A stretch of DNA of 64,000 nt from JACVRW01 sp034664125 (lineage in GTDB: Bacteria > Actinomycetota > Thermoleophilia > Solirubrobacterales > Thermoleophilaceae). The translations under genes and the position numbers were made by a program. The stretch covers positions 41,258 through 105,257 of the forward strand of contig JAXDIG010000040.1 in assembly GCA_034664125.1 (NCBI GenBank). The letters run 5' to 3'. How positions within the stretch are numbered: position 1 is the stretch's first letter; every line of letters begins with the position of its first letter. The notes beneath the pieces are model-generated. The model did not search any database. It was not told the DNA's origin and worked only from the letters and a program-made list of their open reading frames with translations. Below, piece by piece: positions 25,715 through 34,232 of the stretch.

Positions 25715-26719
25715 TCACTTCGACCCCCAGTCGGGCCCGCGGTCGGGACGCCGACCGTATGTCACTTGGCGCAGCCGGCTCCCGTTCTTCTTCATCGTCC
25801 AGATGTGCGGGACCTTTCGTCCGGCGCCGTGAACGAATGCGAGGCGTCCGCCGTCGGGCGACCAAACCGGATCGAACGAGTAGCTGCCCTCCGGTTCGCG
25901 CCGGATCCGGCGCAGGCTGCTGCCGTCTGGGCGCACGGTGTAGATCTCAGGCGGTCTCGGACCGCCGTAGAAGGAGTTGAAGGCGATCCGCGTGCCGTCG
26001 GGTGACCAGTCCGGGTTGCCGGCGTTGAGCCTGATCGGAGTGACCCGGTGCAGTCCCGAGCCGTCGGCGTCGAGTACGTAGATGGCGGAGGCGTTTCGCG
26101 GCTTGGCCTTCGTGTTGAGGATCATCACCGCGATCCGCGTGCCATCCGGCGACCACTGCGCATCGTGTGGTTCCTGGCCCTGTGCCTCCAGGGACCGGTA
26201 GTGGAGGATCACCTGCTCGTTGCTCCCATCGGCGTCCGCGATCACGAGGTCCAGCCCCGCAGCGGTGTCCTTGACGATCGGCCCGAACGCGCGCTCGAAC
26301 ACGAGCCGGTTGCCATCGGGCGACCAGGCGGGAGCGCTGCTGCCCAGACACGTGGGCGCGGCGCAGGTCGTAGGAAGACGGGTCTGCGACGAGCCGTCGG
26401 AGCCCATGGTGAAGAGCGAGTCCGGGCTTCTGCCCCCGTAGCGGCGCTCGAAGACGATGCGCTCGCCGTCCGGTGAGTAATCGGCGTTGACGGCGGTGCC
26501 TCCCGAGGTCAGCTTGCGCGGCTTCGCCCCCGGCCGGGCTACGGTGAAGATCTGCGTGCTCTCCTCATCCTGGGGATCGATGAAGCGCTGGAAAGCGATC
26601 GGTCCCGGCTTGCCAGGAGGCGTTGCCTGCGCCGAGGCGATCGAGCCCGCGACCACACTAACCACCGCCAAGGCGAGGACACTGAGACGAAGGCCTGAGA
26701 TGCGAACCGTGCGAGTCAT
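25715..26719 (-). CDS. exported TolB-like (PD40) beta-propeller protein
   Basis: 334 residues from ATG 26719, chosen because GGAGGGAGGAACCA precedes it; upstream in-frame codons have no ribosome binding site. A signal peptide (about 1-32, ending ASAQA) is followed by six WD40-like/PD40 repeats with the recurring YSPDG, WSPDGN, WSPDGT and WSPDGG motif. Such six-bladed propellers are usually exported ligand- or peptide-binding proteins. No enzymatic residues are visible and no Tol-Pal genes are near, so it is a stand-alone propeller rather than true TolB. It lies downstream of tRNA-Ala. Confidence 0.87.
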   Translation of the reverse strand: MTRTVRISGLRLSVLALAVVSVVAGSIASAQATPPGKPGPIAFQRFIDPQDEESTQIFTVARPGAKPRKLTSGGTAVNADYSPDGERIVFERRYGGRSPDSLFTMGSDGSSQTRLPTTCAAPTCLGSSAPAWSPDGNRLVFERAFGPIVKDTAAGLDLVIADADGSNEQVILHYRSLEAQGQEPHDAQWSPDGTRIAVMILNTKAKPRNASAIYVLDADGSGLHRVTPIRLNAGNPDWSPDGTRIAFNSFYGGPRPPEIYTVRPDGSSLRRIRREPEGSYSFDPVWSPDGGRLAFVHGAGRKVPHIWTMKKNGSRLRQVTYGRRPDRGPDWGSK

Positions 26720-26852
26720 TGGTTCCTCCCTCCAGGGCATGGGCCGAGACCGCCCAGGTAGAGGACCCATCTGCGCAAGCGCTCCGGGGTTCCCCTCGGG
26801 CCGGACCTCTACCTGGCGAGCCTAACCCGGCGCGAGGCGTGCGTGCAACACA

Positions 26853-26925
26853 TGGAGCTGAGGGGACTCGAACCCCTGACCTACGCGCTGCCAGCGCGTC
26901 GCTCTTCCAGCTGAGCTACAGCCCC
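26853..26925 (-). tRNA. tRNA-Ala (anticodon GGC)
   Basis: The 73-nt minus-strand sequence folds into a full cloverleaf: acceptor GGGGCTG/CAGCTCC with one G-U pair and discriminator A, D-arm GCTC-AGCTGGAA-GAGC, anticodon stem ACGCG/CGCGT with loop CTGGCAG, and T-arm AGGGG-TTCGAGT-CCCCT. The anticodon GGC reads the codon GCC, the preferred Ala codon at this GC content. CCA is not encoded. Confidence 0.96.
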
Positions 26926-26949
26926 GAGAGGGGCCATTCTAGACGCAGC

Positions 26950-27312
26950 TCAGCCGACCGAGCGCGCCGGCGCCTCGCCCCAGAGCTGCTCGAGGCGGTA
27001 GTACTCGCGCGCCTCGGGCGTGAAGATGTGGGCCACCACGTCCAGGTAGTCGAGCAGGATCCAGCGGGCCTCCCCGGCGCCCTCGGTACGGCGCGGCAGC
27101 AGGCGGTCGTCCGCGTGCTTGAGCTCGTCGTGGATGGCGTCGTGGATCGCCTTCGTCTGGCGCTCGGTGTTGCCCGTGCAGATCACGAAGAAGTCCGTGT
27201 ACGAGACGATCCCGCGCAGGTCCACCACGCGGATGTCGCCCGCCTTGCGGTCCGAGGCGATCTCCGCGATCCGCTCGGCCAGAGCCGCCGAGTCGAGCCC
27301 CGTCTCGCTCAC
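26950..27312 (-). CDS. rsfS: ribosomal silencing factor RsfS
   Basis: 120 residues from GTG 27312, overlapping the nadD stop (GTGA). The pattern DIRVVDLRGIVSYTDFFVICTG (read as VSYTDFFVICTG), WILLDYLDVVAHIFTPEAREYY (read as DVVAHIFTPEAREYY) is diagnostic. It binds ribosomal protein L14 and blocks subunit joining when nutrients fall. The obg-proB-proA-nadD-rsfS order is common in Gram-positive genomes and holds here apart from the insert between proB and proA. Confidence 0.95.
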   Translation of the reverse strand: MSETGLDSAALAERIAEIASDRKAGDIRVVDLRGIVSYTDFFVICTGNTERQTKAIHDAIHDELKHADDRLLPRRTEGAGEARWILLDYLDVVAHIFTPEAREYYRLEQLWGEAPARSVG

Positions 27313-27935
27313 GCCGGCGCCTTGGCCGACACCGACGCGGACGCCCCGTAGAGGCCGTTGGCCTCGATGTAGGCGGCCACCTTGTCGGGAACCAGGTAGC
27401 GAATCGGCTGCCCGGCCGCCGCGCGCCGACGGATGACGCTCGACGAGATCTGGATGATCGGCATGTCGAGGTAGCGGATCTCGCGCGTGCCCTTGAGGCC
27501 CCCGATCTTGATCCCGATCGCCTGGCGGGACCAGCTGAGGCGCTCGGCCACGGCCACGGTCGCCAGCGCCAAGACCTCCTCGGGCTCGTGCCAGCTGCCG
27601 AGGGCGGCGGCCTGGTCGCCGCCCAGGAGCAGGAAGAGCTCGTCGTCCGGCGTCGCCTCGCGCAGCGCGCGCAGGGTGTCCGCGGTGTAGGACGGGCCTT
27701 CGCGGTCGATCTCCGCGCGCGAAACCTCGAAGCGCTCGTCGTCGGCTATCGCCAGCTCGACCATCTCGAGGCGCTCCTCGGCGCCGGGATCGCCCTCGAG
27801 GTTCCGGTGGGGCGCCTGCCCCACCGGCATGAACACGACCTTGTCGAGCTCCAGCTGCACCAGCGCCTCCTGCGCGCACACCAGGTGACCGGCGTGCGGC
27901 GGGTTGAACGCTCCTCCGAGAATGCCGACGCGCAA
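27309..27935 (-). CDS. nadD: nicotinate-nucleotide adenylyltransferase
   Basis: 208 residues from TTG 27935. GILGGAFNPPHAGHL carries the nucleotidyltransferase H-x-G-H motif (HAGH) and IIQISSSVIRRR the ISxxxIR motif. It converts nicotinate mononucleotide to deamido-NAD in NAD synthesis. Its start lies 5 bp after the proA stop, and its end overlaps rsfS, so it is firmly in the proA-nadD-rsfS operon. Confidence 0.95.
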   Translation of the reverse strand: MRVGILGGAFNPPHAGHLVCAQEALVQLELDKVVFMPVGQAPHRNLEGDPGAEERLEMVELAIADDERFEVSRAEIDREGPSYTADTLRALREATPDDELFLLLGGDQAAALGSWHEPEEVLALATVAVAERLSWSRQAIGIKIGGLKGTREIRYLDMPIIQISSSVIRRRAAAGQPIRYLVPDKVAAYIEANGLYGASASVSAKAPA

Positions 27936-27940
27936 GAGGT

Positions 27941-29212
27941 CTACTCGCGAACCTGCCCGGATCCCTCGGCCACGAACTTGTAGGTGGTCAGCTCGCGCAG
28001 ACCGATTGGGCCGCGGGCGTGCAGCTTCTGCGTGGAGTTGCCGATCTCGGCGCCCATGCCGAACACGGCGCCGTCGGTGAAGCGGGTGGAGGCGTTGACG
28101 TAGACGCAGGCCGCGTCGACCCCGGCGGTGAACGCGCGCGCCGACTCGGTCGACTGCGTCACGATCGCCTCGGAGTGCCCCGAGCCGTAGCGGTTGACGT
28201 GGTCGATCGCCTCGCCGGCGGAGTCGACGACCTTCACGGCCAGGATCAGCGCGTGGTACTCGGTTTCCCAGTCCTCCTCGGTGGCGTCCGCGAGCGAGTC
28301 GGCCAGGTCGCCGGCCAGCGAGCGCGTGCGGCCGTCGACGCGCAGCTCGACGCCGCGCTCGCGCAGCTGCCGCAGGGCGCGCGGCAGGAACTCGGCCGCC
28401 GCGTCGGCGTGCACCAGCAGCGTCTCGGCCGCGTTGCACACGGAAGGGCGCTGCACCTTCGCGTTGATCGTGATCGCAAGCGCGTCGTCGAGGTCGGCGC
28501 TGGCGTCCACGAACACGTGGCAGTTGCCCGCCGCGGCGTACATGACCGGCACGGTGGCGTGCTCCTTGAGGGCCTTCTTCAAACCCTCTCCCCCGCGCGG
28601 GATGATCAGGTCGACCACGCCGTCCTGCTTGGCCAGCTCGCGCAGCTCGTCGCGGTCGCCGCCGGTGACGATCGAGATCGCGCCGTCGGGCACTCCGGCG
28701 GCGGCGGCGGCCTCGGAGGCGACCTGGGCGAGCACGGTGTTGGAGTGGGCGGCCGTGGAGGACCCGCGCAGCACGATCGCGTTGCCGGACTTGAGGCAGA
28801 GCGCCGAGCAGTCCACGGTCACGTTCGGGCGCGCCTCGTAGACGACGGCCACCACCCCGAGCGGCACGCGCACGCGGCGCACGTCGAGGCCGTTGGCCAG
28901 CCGGAAGCCCTCGATCGCCTGGCCGACGGGGTCGGGCAGGGCCGCGATCGCCAGCACGTCGGAGGCGATGCCCGCCAGCCGCTCCTCGGTGAGCTCGAGG
29001 CGGTCGAGCAGCCCGGAGTGCAGGCCGGCCTCCTCACCCGCCTCCATGTCGCGCGCGTTGGCCTCGAGGATCTCGGGCGCCCTGCGCTCGAGATCCTCGG
29101 CCATCGCGTTCAGCGCGGCGTTCTTGGTGGTCGTGTCGAGCTGGGCCAGAGGGCGGGACGCACGGCGCGCGCCGGCGCACACCTCTGCGACCGACTGGGC
29201 GGTGGTGGCCAT
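27941..29212 (-). CDS. proA: gamma-glutamyl phosphate reductase
   Basis: 423 residues, normal length. The aldehyde-dehydrogenase fold is clear with the family segments VVYEARPNVTVDCSALCLKSGN (read as YEARPNVTVDCSALC) and the catalytic Cys259 in QRPSVCNAAETLLV. It makes glutamate-5-semialdehyde, the second step in proline synthesis. Its usual partner proB is 3.9 kb away, and an accessory module lies between them. The MFS gene ends only 22 bp upstream, so proA-nadD-rsfS may depend on that promoter. Confidence 0.96.
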   Translation of the reverse strand: MATTAQSVAEVCAGARRASRPLAQLDTTTKNAALNAMAEDLERRAPEILEANARDMEAGEEAGLHSGLLDRLELTEERLAGIASDVLAIAALPDPVGQAIEGFRLANGLDVRRVRVPLGVVAVVYEARPNVTVDCSALCLKSGNAIVLRGSSTAAHSNTVLAQVASEAAAAAGVPDGAISIVTGGDRDELRELAKQDGVVDLIIPRGGEGLKKALKEHATVPVMYAAAGNCHVFVDASADLDDALAITINAKVQRPSVCNAAETLLVHADAAAEFLPRALRQLRERGVELRVDGRTRSLAGDLADSLADATEEDWETEYHALILAVKVVDSAGEAIDHVNRYGSGHSEAIVTQSTESARAFTAGVDAACVYVNASTRFTDGAVFGMGAEIGNSTQKLHARGPIGLRELTTYKFVAEGSGQVRE

Positions 29213-29234
29213 CGAGGCAAGGGTACCGGGCCTG

Positions 29235-30629
29235 TCATGCCGCGGCCTCGGCCGGCGCGACGCCGCTCGGCGCCCCCGCCCGGACGCGGCCCAGCGCCAC
29301 CGCCAGCACCGCCACCACGCCGCCCGACACGGCCATCATCGTCCACGCGTGCACGAATCCGGCCAGTGGGTCGCCCGGCGGCGCCGCCTCCAGCACCCCG
29401 ATCAGCGCGGCGATGCCGAGCACCGCGCCGATCTGGCGCACGCAGGCAAGCACGGCGCTGCCGGTCGCGAAGCGCGCCGGCGGCAGCTCCGCCACCGCGG
29501 CGCTGCCCCAGGCGGCGAACGAGAAGCCAACTCCCGCGCCGGTGAGCATGGTGGGGATCAGGTACTCGCTCGCGTAGGTCGGCGTGGCCCCCATGCCCGC
29601 GGCGAACAGGACGCAGCCCGCGGTGAAGAAGAGCGCCCCCGGCAGCGCGACGACGCGCTGGCCAAAGCGATCCGCGAGCCGTCCGGCCATCGGCGCCGTG
29701 AGCGCCGCCATCAGCGGGCCGGGCGTGACCGCGAAGCCGGCCTCGAGGATCGAGTAGCCCCATACCTGTGTCAGGAACAGCACGTTGCACAGCAGCAGCG
29801 CGTAGAAGGCCGTCGCGAACGCGAACATGCCGGCGTTCGCGACCGCGAACGAGCGCGCCCGGAACAGGCCCAGCTCGATCACCGGCGCGCGGTGGCGGAC
29901 GGAGCGCAGGATCACGGCGGGCAGGAGCACGCCCGCGGCCGCCAGGGCGCCCAGCACTCGCGTGCTGCCCCAGCCCCAGTCCGAGCCCTTCACGATGCCG
30001 AGCGCAAGCGTGCCAACGCCGGCCACCAGCAGCAGGCTGCCGAGCAGGTCGGGCAGCGCGCCGCCGGGGTCGCGCGTCTCGCGCAGCAGCCGCCGGGCCG
30101 GCACGAGCGCGGCCAGGCCGATCGGCACGTTCGCGAAGAACACCCAGCGCCATCCCAGCTGATCGACGAGCACGCCGCCCGCCGACGGCCCGAGCGCCGC
30201 CGCCACGGCGCCGGTGGCACTCCAGATCGCCACGGCCGTGGCGCGCCGCTCGGGCGGGAACTCGGGCAGCAGCAGCGCGAGGGAGGTGGGCACGAGGATC
30301 GCGCCCGCCGCTGCCTGCAGCACGCGCGCGGTTACGAGTCCCTCGGGCGACGACGCCAACCCGCACAGCACGGACGCCGCGAGGAACCCCGCCACGCCGA
30401 CCAGGAACATGCGCCGCCGCCCGACCAGGTCGGCCACGCGGCCGGCCGGCACGAGCAGCGCCGCGAAGACGATGTTGTAGGCGTTCAGCACCCAGGACAG
30501 GTCCGCCCGCGAGGCGTCGGCGAAGTCGCGCTCGATGTCCGGAAAGGCGACGTTGACGATCGTCACGTCGAGGAAGCCCATGAAGACGGCGACGGCGGTG
30601 ACGGCGAGTACCTTCCAGCGGCGTTCCAT
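29235..30629 (-). CDS. MFS drug exporter, DHA2/EmrB-QacA type
   Basis: 464 residues from ATG 30629, preceded by AGGAG 11 nt upstream. About 14 transmembrane segments; motif A-like GRVADLVGRRRMF, motif D1-like FLDVTIVNVAFPDIE, and motif C-like LGPSAGGVLVDQLGWRW place it in the DHA2 family of proton-driven exporters. It would remove lipophilic or aromatic compounds. A TAGGGT box on the minus strand (30665-30670) is followed by the AGTTG-N7-CAACT palindrome, suggesting repression by the neighbouring HxlR protein. It is transcribed toward proA. Confidence 0.88.
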   Translation of the reverse strand: MERRWKVLAVTAVAVFMGFLDVTIVNVAFPDIERDFADASRADLSWVLNAYNIVFAALLVPAGRVADLVGRRRMFLVGVAGFLAASVLCGLASSPEGLVTARVLQAAAGAILVPTSLALLLPEFPPERRATAVAIWSATGAVAAALGPSAGGVLVDQLGWRWVFFANVPIGLAALVPARRLLRETRDPGGALPDLLGSLLLVAGVGTLALGIVKGSDWGWGSTRVLGALAAAGVLLPAVILRSVRHRAPVIELGLFRARSFAVANAGMFAFATAFYALLLCNVLFLTQVWGYSILEAGFAVTPGPLMAALTAPMAGRLADRFGQRVVALPGALFFTAGCVLFAAGMGATPTYASEYLIPTMLTGAGVGFSFAAWGSAAVAELPPARFATGSAVLACVRQIGAVLGIAALIGVLEAAPPGDPLAGFVHAWTMMAVSGGVVAVLAVALGRVRAGAPSGVAPAEAAA

Positions 30630-30646
30630 CGGCAGCTGCACTCCTA

Positions 30647-30663
30647 AGTTGCTTGACGCAACT
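30647..30663. promoter_or_regulatory. AGTTG-N7-CAACT palindrome between the MFS exporter and the CoA-transferase operon
   Basis: AGTTGC-TTGAC-GCAACT has perfect 6-bp arms in the divergent intergenic region. It lies just downstream of a TAGGGT -10 for the leftward MFS gene, over the expected transcription start. The same AGTTG-N7-CAAC spacing recurs at 32437-32452 before the HxlR gene. Confidence 0.6.
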
Positions 30664-30732
30664 CACCCTACCACGGGGAGCCTGGCCGCCACTCTCGCCA
30701 CGCCGGGCCGGTGCTGGCATCCTTCTTGCCCC

Positions 30733-31542
30733 GTGGATCTTCGGGAGGCAATCTCCGAGCACGTGCGCGACGGCATGACCGTGGCCCTGGAGGGATTCAC
30801 GCACCTGATCCCCTTTGCCGCCGGCCACGAGCTGATCCGCCAGGGCCGCCGCGAGCTGACCCTCGTGCGCATGACGCCGGACCTGGTCTACGACCAGCTG
30901 ATCGGCATGGGCTGCGCGCGCAAGCTGATCTTCTCCTACGGCGGCAACCCTGGCGTGGGCTCGCTGCACCGCTTTCGCGACGCCGTGGAGAACGGCTGGC
31001 CGGCGCCGCTGGAGCTGGTCGAGCACTCGCACGCCGGGCTCGCCAACGCCTACGCCGCGGGCGCCGCGGGCCTCCCGTTCGGCGTGCTGCGCGGCTACGC
31101 CGGCACGGACCTCGTCGAGCACAACGAGGACGTCGCGTTCGTCGACTGCCCCTTCACCGGCGAGCAGGTCAGCGCGGTGCGCGCCGTCCACCCGGACGTG
31201 ACCGTCGTGCACGCCCAGCAGGCCGACCGCCACGGCAACGTGATGCTCTGGGGCCTCGCCGGCGTGCAGAAGGAGGCCGTGCTGGCGGCCGGCAGCGCGA
31301 TCGTGACGGTGGAGGAAGTCGTCGACGAGCTCGAGCCGCGCCCCCACTCGGTCGTGCTGCCCGCCTGGACGGTCGACGCCGTCTGCCACGTGCCCGGCGG
31401 CGCCCACCCGTCATACGCGGCCGGCTACTCGACGCGCGACAACGACTTCTACTCGGCGTGGGACGAGATCTCCCGCGACCGCGATCGCTTCCTCGAGTGG
31501 ATGCGCGAGCGCGTGCTCCCGGGCGCCGAGGTGCCGGCGTGA
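30733..31542 (+). CDS. family I CoA-transferase, alpha subunit (GctA/CatI-like)
   Basis: 269 residues from GTG 30733. DGMTVALEGFTHLIPFAAGHELI (read as GFTHLIPFAAGHELI), LIFSYGGNPGVGSLHRFR and YSTRDNDFYSAWDEISRDRD (split at YSAW) match the alpha subunit of glutaconate/3-oxoadipate-type CoA-transferases. The stop overlaps the beta-subunit start (GTGA). It transfers CoA from acetyl- or succinyl-CoA to a carboxylic acid together with beta. The proteins are also related to the IpdA hydrolase of steroid breakdown, but beta here keeps the transferase Glu. Substrate unknown. Confidence 0.85.
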   Translation: MDLREAISEHVRDGMTVALEGFTHLIPFAAGHELIRQGRRELTLVRMTPDLVYDQLIGMGCARKLIFSYGGNPGVGSLHRFRDAVENGWPAPLELVEHSHAGLANAYAAGAAGLPFGVLRGYAGTDLVEHNEDVAFVDCPFTGEQVSAVRAVHPDVTVVHAQQADRHGNVMLWGLAGVQKEAVLAAGSAIVTVEEVVDELEPRPHSVVLPAWTVDAVCHVPGGAHPSYAAGYSTRDNDFYSAWDEISRDRDRFLEWMRERVLPGAEVPA

Positions 31543-32276
31543 GCGTGGGCGAGGCACCGGCGGGCCTGGAGATCTCGCCCGAGGAGCTGATGACGATCAA
31601 CGCCGCGCGCGAGCTGCGCGACGGCCAGGTGTGCCTGGTCGGCGTGGGACCGCCCAACGCCGCGGCCAACCTGGCCCGCCGGCTGCAGGCGCCCGGGTGC
31701 GTGCTGGTCTACGAGTCCGGGGCGATCGGCGCCCAGCCCGTGCGCCTGCCGCTGTCGATCGGCGACGACGACCTCGCCGAAACGGCCCTCGAGCTGGTGT
31801 CCGTGGTCGAGATGTTCAACTTCTGGATCGGCGGCGGGCGCATCGACGTTGGCTTCCTGGGCGCCGCCCAGATCGACCCGCACGCCAACCTCAACACCAC
31901 GGCGATCGGCCCCTACGAGCAGCCCAAGGTGCGGCTGCCGGGCGCCGGCGGCGCTCCCGAGATCGCCGCCTGCGCGAAATCGGTGATCGTGATCGCCCGC
32001 CACTCGCCGCGCACGTTCGTCGAGCGGCTCGACTTCGTCACCTCGCTGGCGCACCGGCGCGGCCACACCGTGGTGATCACCGACCTGGGCGTGCTGCGGC
32101 CGGCCGAGGACGGCGAGCTGGAGCTGGTGGCCGTGCACCCCGGAGTCGAGGTCGACCAGGCGCGGGAGGCGACCGGCTGGGACCTGCGAGTGGCCGAGAC
32201 GCTCGAGCGCACCGAGCCGGTCACGCAGCGCGAGCTGGACGAGTTGCGCGAGCTGCGCGCGTCCGCGCGCCGGTAG
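31539..32276 (+). CDS. family I CoA-transferase, beta subunit (GctB/CatJ-like)
   Basis: 245 residues from GTG 31539. The catalytic Glu59 lies in VLVYESGAIGAQP, the motif that carries the CoA-thioester intermediate in glutaconate-type enzymes. FNFWIGGGRIDVGFLGAAQIDPHANLNTT (read as GFLGAAQIDPHANLNTT) and ITDLGVLRP are also family features. It pairs with the alpha subunit by a 4-bp overlap. The keeping of Glu argues against the IpdB-type hydrolase, which lacks an equivalent chemistry. Followed after 200 bp by the HxlR regulator. Confidence 0.85.
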   Translation: MSVGEAPAGLEISPEELMTINAARELRDGQVCLVGVGPPNAAANLARRLQAPGCVLVYESGAIGAQPVRLPLSIGDDDLAETALELVSVVEMFNFWIGGGRIDVGFLGAAQIDPHANLNTTAIGPYEQPKVRLPGAGGAPEIAACAKSVIVIARHSPRTFVERLDFVTSLAHRRGHTVVITDLGVLRPAEDGELELVAVHPGVEVDQAREATGWDLRVAETLERTEPVTQRELDELRELRASARR

Positions 32277-32436
32277 CGCCCGGCCTGCGCCTGTTGCTTC
32301 CGCGCGCCACTTGGGCACCGCCCAAAAGCAGCAACCAGGGCAGGTTCCACCGGGGCTTGTCGAGTTTTCCGCATGGGTCGACCAAAAGTCGACAAACCCC
32401 CGGTCCGGCCCTCCTCAGTGCTGCGGTTGAGCGCCC

Positions 32437-32467
32437 AGTTGTCTCATGCAACCCACCGCGCTACCCT
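32437..32467 (+). promoter_or_regulatory. HxlR gene promoter with second AGTTG-N7-CAAC site over the -35
   Basis: AGTTG-TCTCATG-CAAC lies at 32437-32452. Its inner TTGTCT (32439-32444) is 17 bp from TACCCT (32462-32467), so the palindrome covers the -35 element. The start codon at 32478 follows the -10 by only 10 bp, giving a very short leader. The position fits negative autoregulation. Confidence 0.55.
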
Positions 32468-32477
32468 CACGAAGGCG

Positions 32478-32954
32478 ATGCTGCCGCGCACCTACGACAA
32501 CCAGGTCTGCTCGGTCGCCCGGGCGCTCGAGCGGATCGGCGACCGCTGGACGATGCTCATCATCCGGGACGCGTTCCTGGGCGTGCGGCGCTTCGACGAC
32601 TTCCAGCGCGAGCTGGGCGTGGCGCGCAACGTGCTGACAGACCGCCTGGCGCGGCTCGTGGACGAGGGCATCCTCGAGAAGCGCGCCTACCACGAGCGCC
32701 CCGAGCGCTTCGAGTACAGCCTCACCGAGAAGGGCCTTGACCTGTGGCCGGTCCTGGTGTCGCTGCTGAAGTGGGGCGACCGCCACTCCCCGGCCGACGG
32801 CGGGCCGCCGACCGTGATCCTCCACCGCGACTGTGGCGGCGAGGTGGACGAGCGCTTTCGGTGCGAGCGCTGCGGAGCCGACGTCGACGCGCGCGGCGCC
32901 CAGGCTATGCCCGGGCCCGGGTCGCTCCGACGGTGGCCCATCGCCGCCCTCTGA
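32478..32954 (+). CDS. HxlR-family winged-helix transcriptional regulator with C-terminal Cys/His cluster
   Basis: 158 residues from ATG 32478. CSVARALERIGDRWTMLIIRDAFLGVRRFDDF (read as RALERIGDRWTMLIIRDAF) and YSLTEKGLDLWPVL are HxlR hallmarks, with Cys11 at the position of the redox or electrophile-sensing Cys of some members. The C-terminus adds His116, Cys119, Cys129 and Cys132, a likely zinc ribbon. It likely senses an aromatic or electrophilic compound and controls itself, the CoA-transferase genes and the MFS exporter through the two shared palindromes. The ligand is unknown. Confidence 0.88.
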   Translation: MLPRTYDNQVCSVARALERIGDRWTMLIIRDAFLGVRRFDDFQRELGVARNVLTDRLARLVDEGILEKRAYHERPERFEYSLTEKGLDLWPVLVSLLKWGDRHSPADGGPPTVILHRDCGGEVDERFRCERCGADVDARGAQAMPGPGSLRRWPIAAL

Positions 32955-33127
32955 AGCGCCAGCCGCACGTTCCCAGCCGCACGGCGATCAGCCCGAGCAG
33001 CCCGCACCAGACGCCGACGATCCCCGGGCCGGCATGACCACGGCGAAGACCGCCCCCGCCGCGGCTGCCGGCTCGATCATGCGCCGGGCGGCCCGGTAGG
33101 CCTCCCTGTCGTATGCGGAGCGCAGCC
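32955..33127 (-). pseudogene. possible frameshifted remnant of a small membrane protein (SdpI-like C-terminus)
   Basis: On the minus strand one frame reads SAYDREAYRAARRMIEPAAAA and continues GAVFAVV, and the neighbouring frame continues from there PGIVGVWCGLLGLIAVRLG. Joined by a single frameshift near 33033 they give an amphipathic-plus-hydrophobic segment resembling the C-terminal part of an SdpI/YfhL-like membrane protein. No start codon with a ribosome binding site is visible and the piece begins right after the proB stop. This may be chance; no other feature was seen in these 173 bp. Confidence 0.25.
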
Positions 33128-34219
33128 TCAATCGAGCACGAAGTAGTCGCGGTGAACGGCTTCCTCGGTCGCCCGCGGGAGCAGCTTCCGCACCTCTTCG
33201 GTCTTCAGGCCCTTGATCCGGCGCAGCTCGCCCGCCGAGTAGCCGACGATCCCCTTGCCCACCGCCCGGCCGCCGCAGCGCACCTCGACCGCGTCGCCGG
33301 CCTCGAAGTCACCCTCCACCTCCACCACTCCGACCGGCAGCAGGCTCGTCCCGCGCTCGCGCAGCGCCTGCTCGGCGCCGTCGTCGACGGTCACCCGGCC
33401 GCGGGACGGCTTGGCGTAGCGCAGCCACAGCTTGAAGCTCGACACGCGCCCACGCTGCGGCTGGAAGCGGGTGCCCGTGGGCTCCCCGGCGAGCGCCCGG
33501 GCCACCGGCTCGCGCTCGGTGCCGTTGGCGATCGTCACGGGGATGCCCGCGGCCGTCGCCATCTCCGCCGCCACGACCTTCGAGCGCATCCCGCCCGAGC
33601 CCAGCGGCGAGGTGGACACGCCGATGTCGAAGCCGTCGAGCGCCTCGATGTCGCTCACCTCCTCGACCAGCCGTGCCGCCGGATCGCGGCGCGGGTCGGC
33701 CGAGTAGAGCCCGCCGATGTCCGTGAGCAACACGAGCCGGTCGGCTCCGATCAGGATCGCCACCTGCGCGGCGAGGAAGTCGTTGTCGCCAAAGGAGATC
33801 TCGTCCGTGGTGGTCGTGTCGTTCTCGTTGATCACGGGCACGACGCGCCAGTCGAGCAGCTTGCGCAGCGTGTGGCGGGCGTTGAGGTAGTGCGTGCGCG
33901 CGGACATGTCGAAGAACGTGAGCAGCACCTGGGCCGACTTGACCCCGCGCGTCTGGAGCAGCTCGTCGTAGTGGCGGTAGAGCTTGCCCTGACCCACCGC
34001 CGAGGCGGCCTGCAGCTCCTCCATCGCGCTGGGCCGCACCGGCAGGTCCATCAGGCGCATCCCGCGGGCGATCGCCCCCGAGGTCACGACCACGACCTCG
34101 TCGCCGGCGGCGTGGCGCGCGGCGACCTCGTCGCAGAGCGTCGCCAGCACCTCCGTGCGCACCTCGCCGGCATCGTCGGCGACGATGCTCGAGCCAAGTT
34201 TCACCACCACGGTCGCCAT
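33128..34219 (-). CDS. proB: glutamate 5-kinase with PUA domain
   Basis: 363 residues. The amino-acid kinase domain has VVVKLGSSIVADD, VVTSGAIARGMRL, NENDTTTTDEISFGDND (read in two parts) and DIGGLYSADPR. A C-terminal PUA domain (about 275-355) matches full-length bacterial ProB. It phosphorylates glutamate as the first step of proline synthesis. It starts 13 bp after the lipoprotein gene, in the rplU-rpmA-obg run; its usual neighbour proA is displaced. Confidence 0.96.
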   Translation of the reverse strand: MATVVVKLGSSIVADDAGEVRTEVLATLCDEVAARHAAGDEVVVVTSGAIARGMRLMDLPVRPSAMEELQAASAVGQGKLYRHYDELLQTRGVKSAQVLLTFFDMSARTHYLNARHTLRKLLDWRVVPVINENDTTTTDEISFGDNDFLAAQVAILIGADRLVLLTDIGGLYSADPRRDPAARLVEEVSDIEALDGFDIGVSTSPLGSGGMRSKVVAAEMATAAGIPVTIANGTEREPVARALAGEPTGTRFQPQRGRVSSFKLWLRYAKPSRGRVTVDDGAEQALRERGTSLLPVGVVEVEGDFEAGDAVEVRCGGRAVGKGIVGYSAGELRRIKGLKTEEVRKLLPRATEEAVHRDYFVLD

Positions 34220-34232
34220 CAGCGGACCAAGG

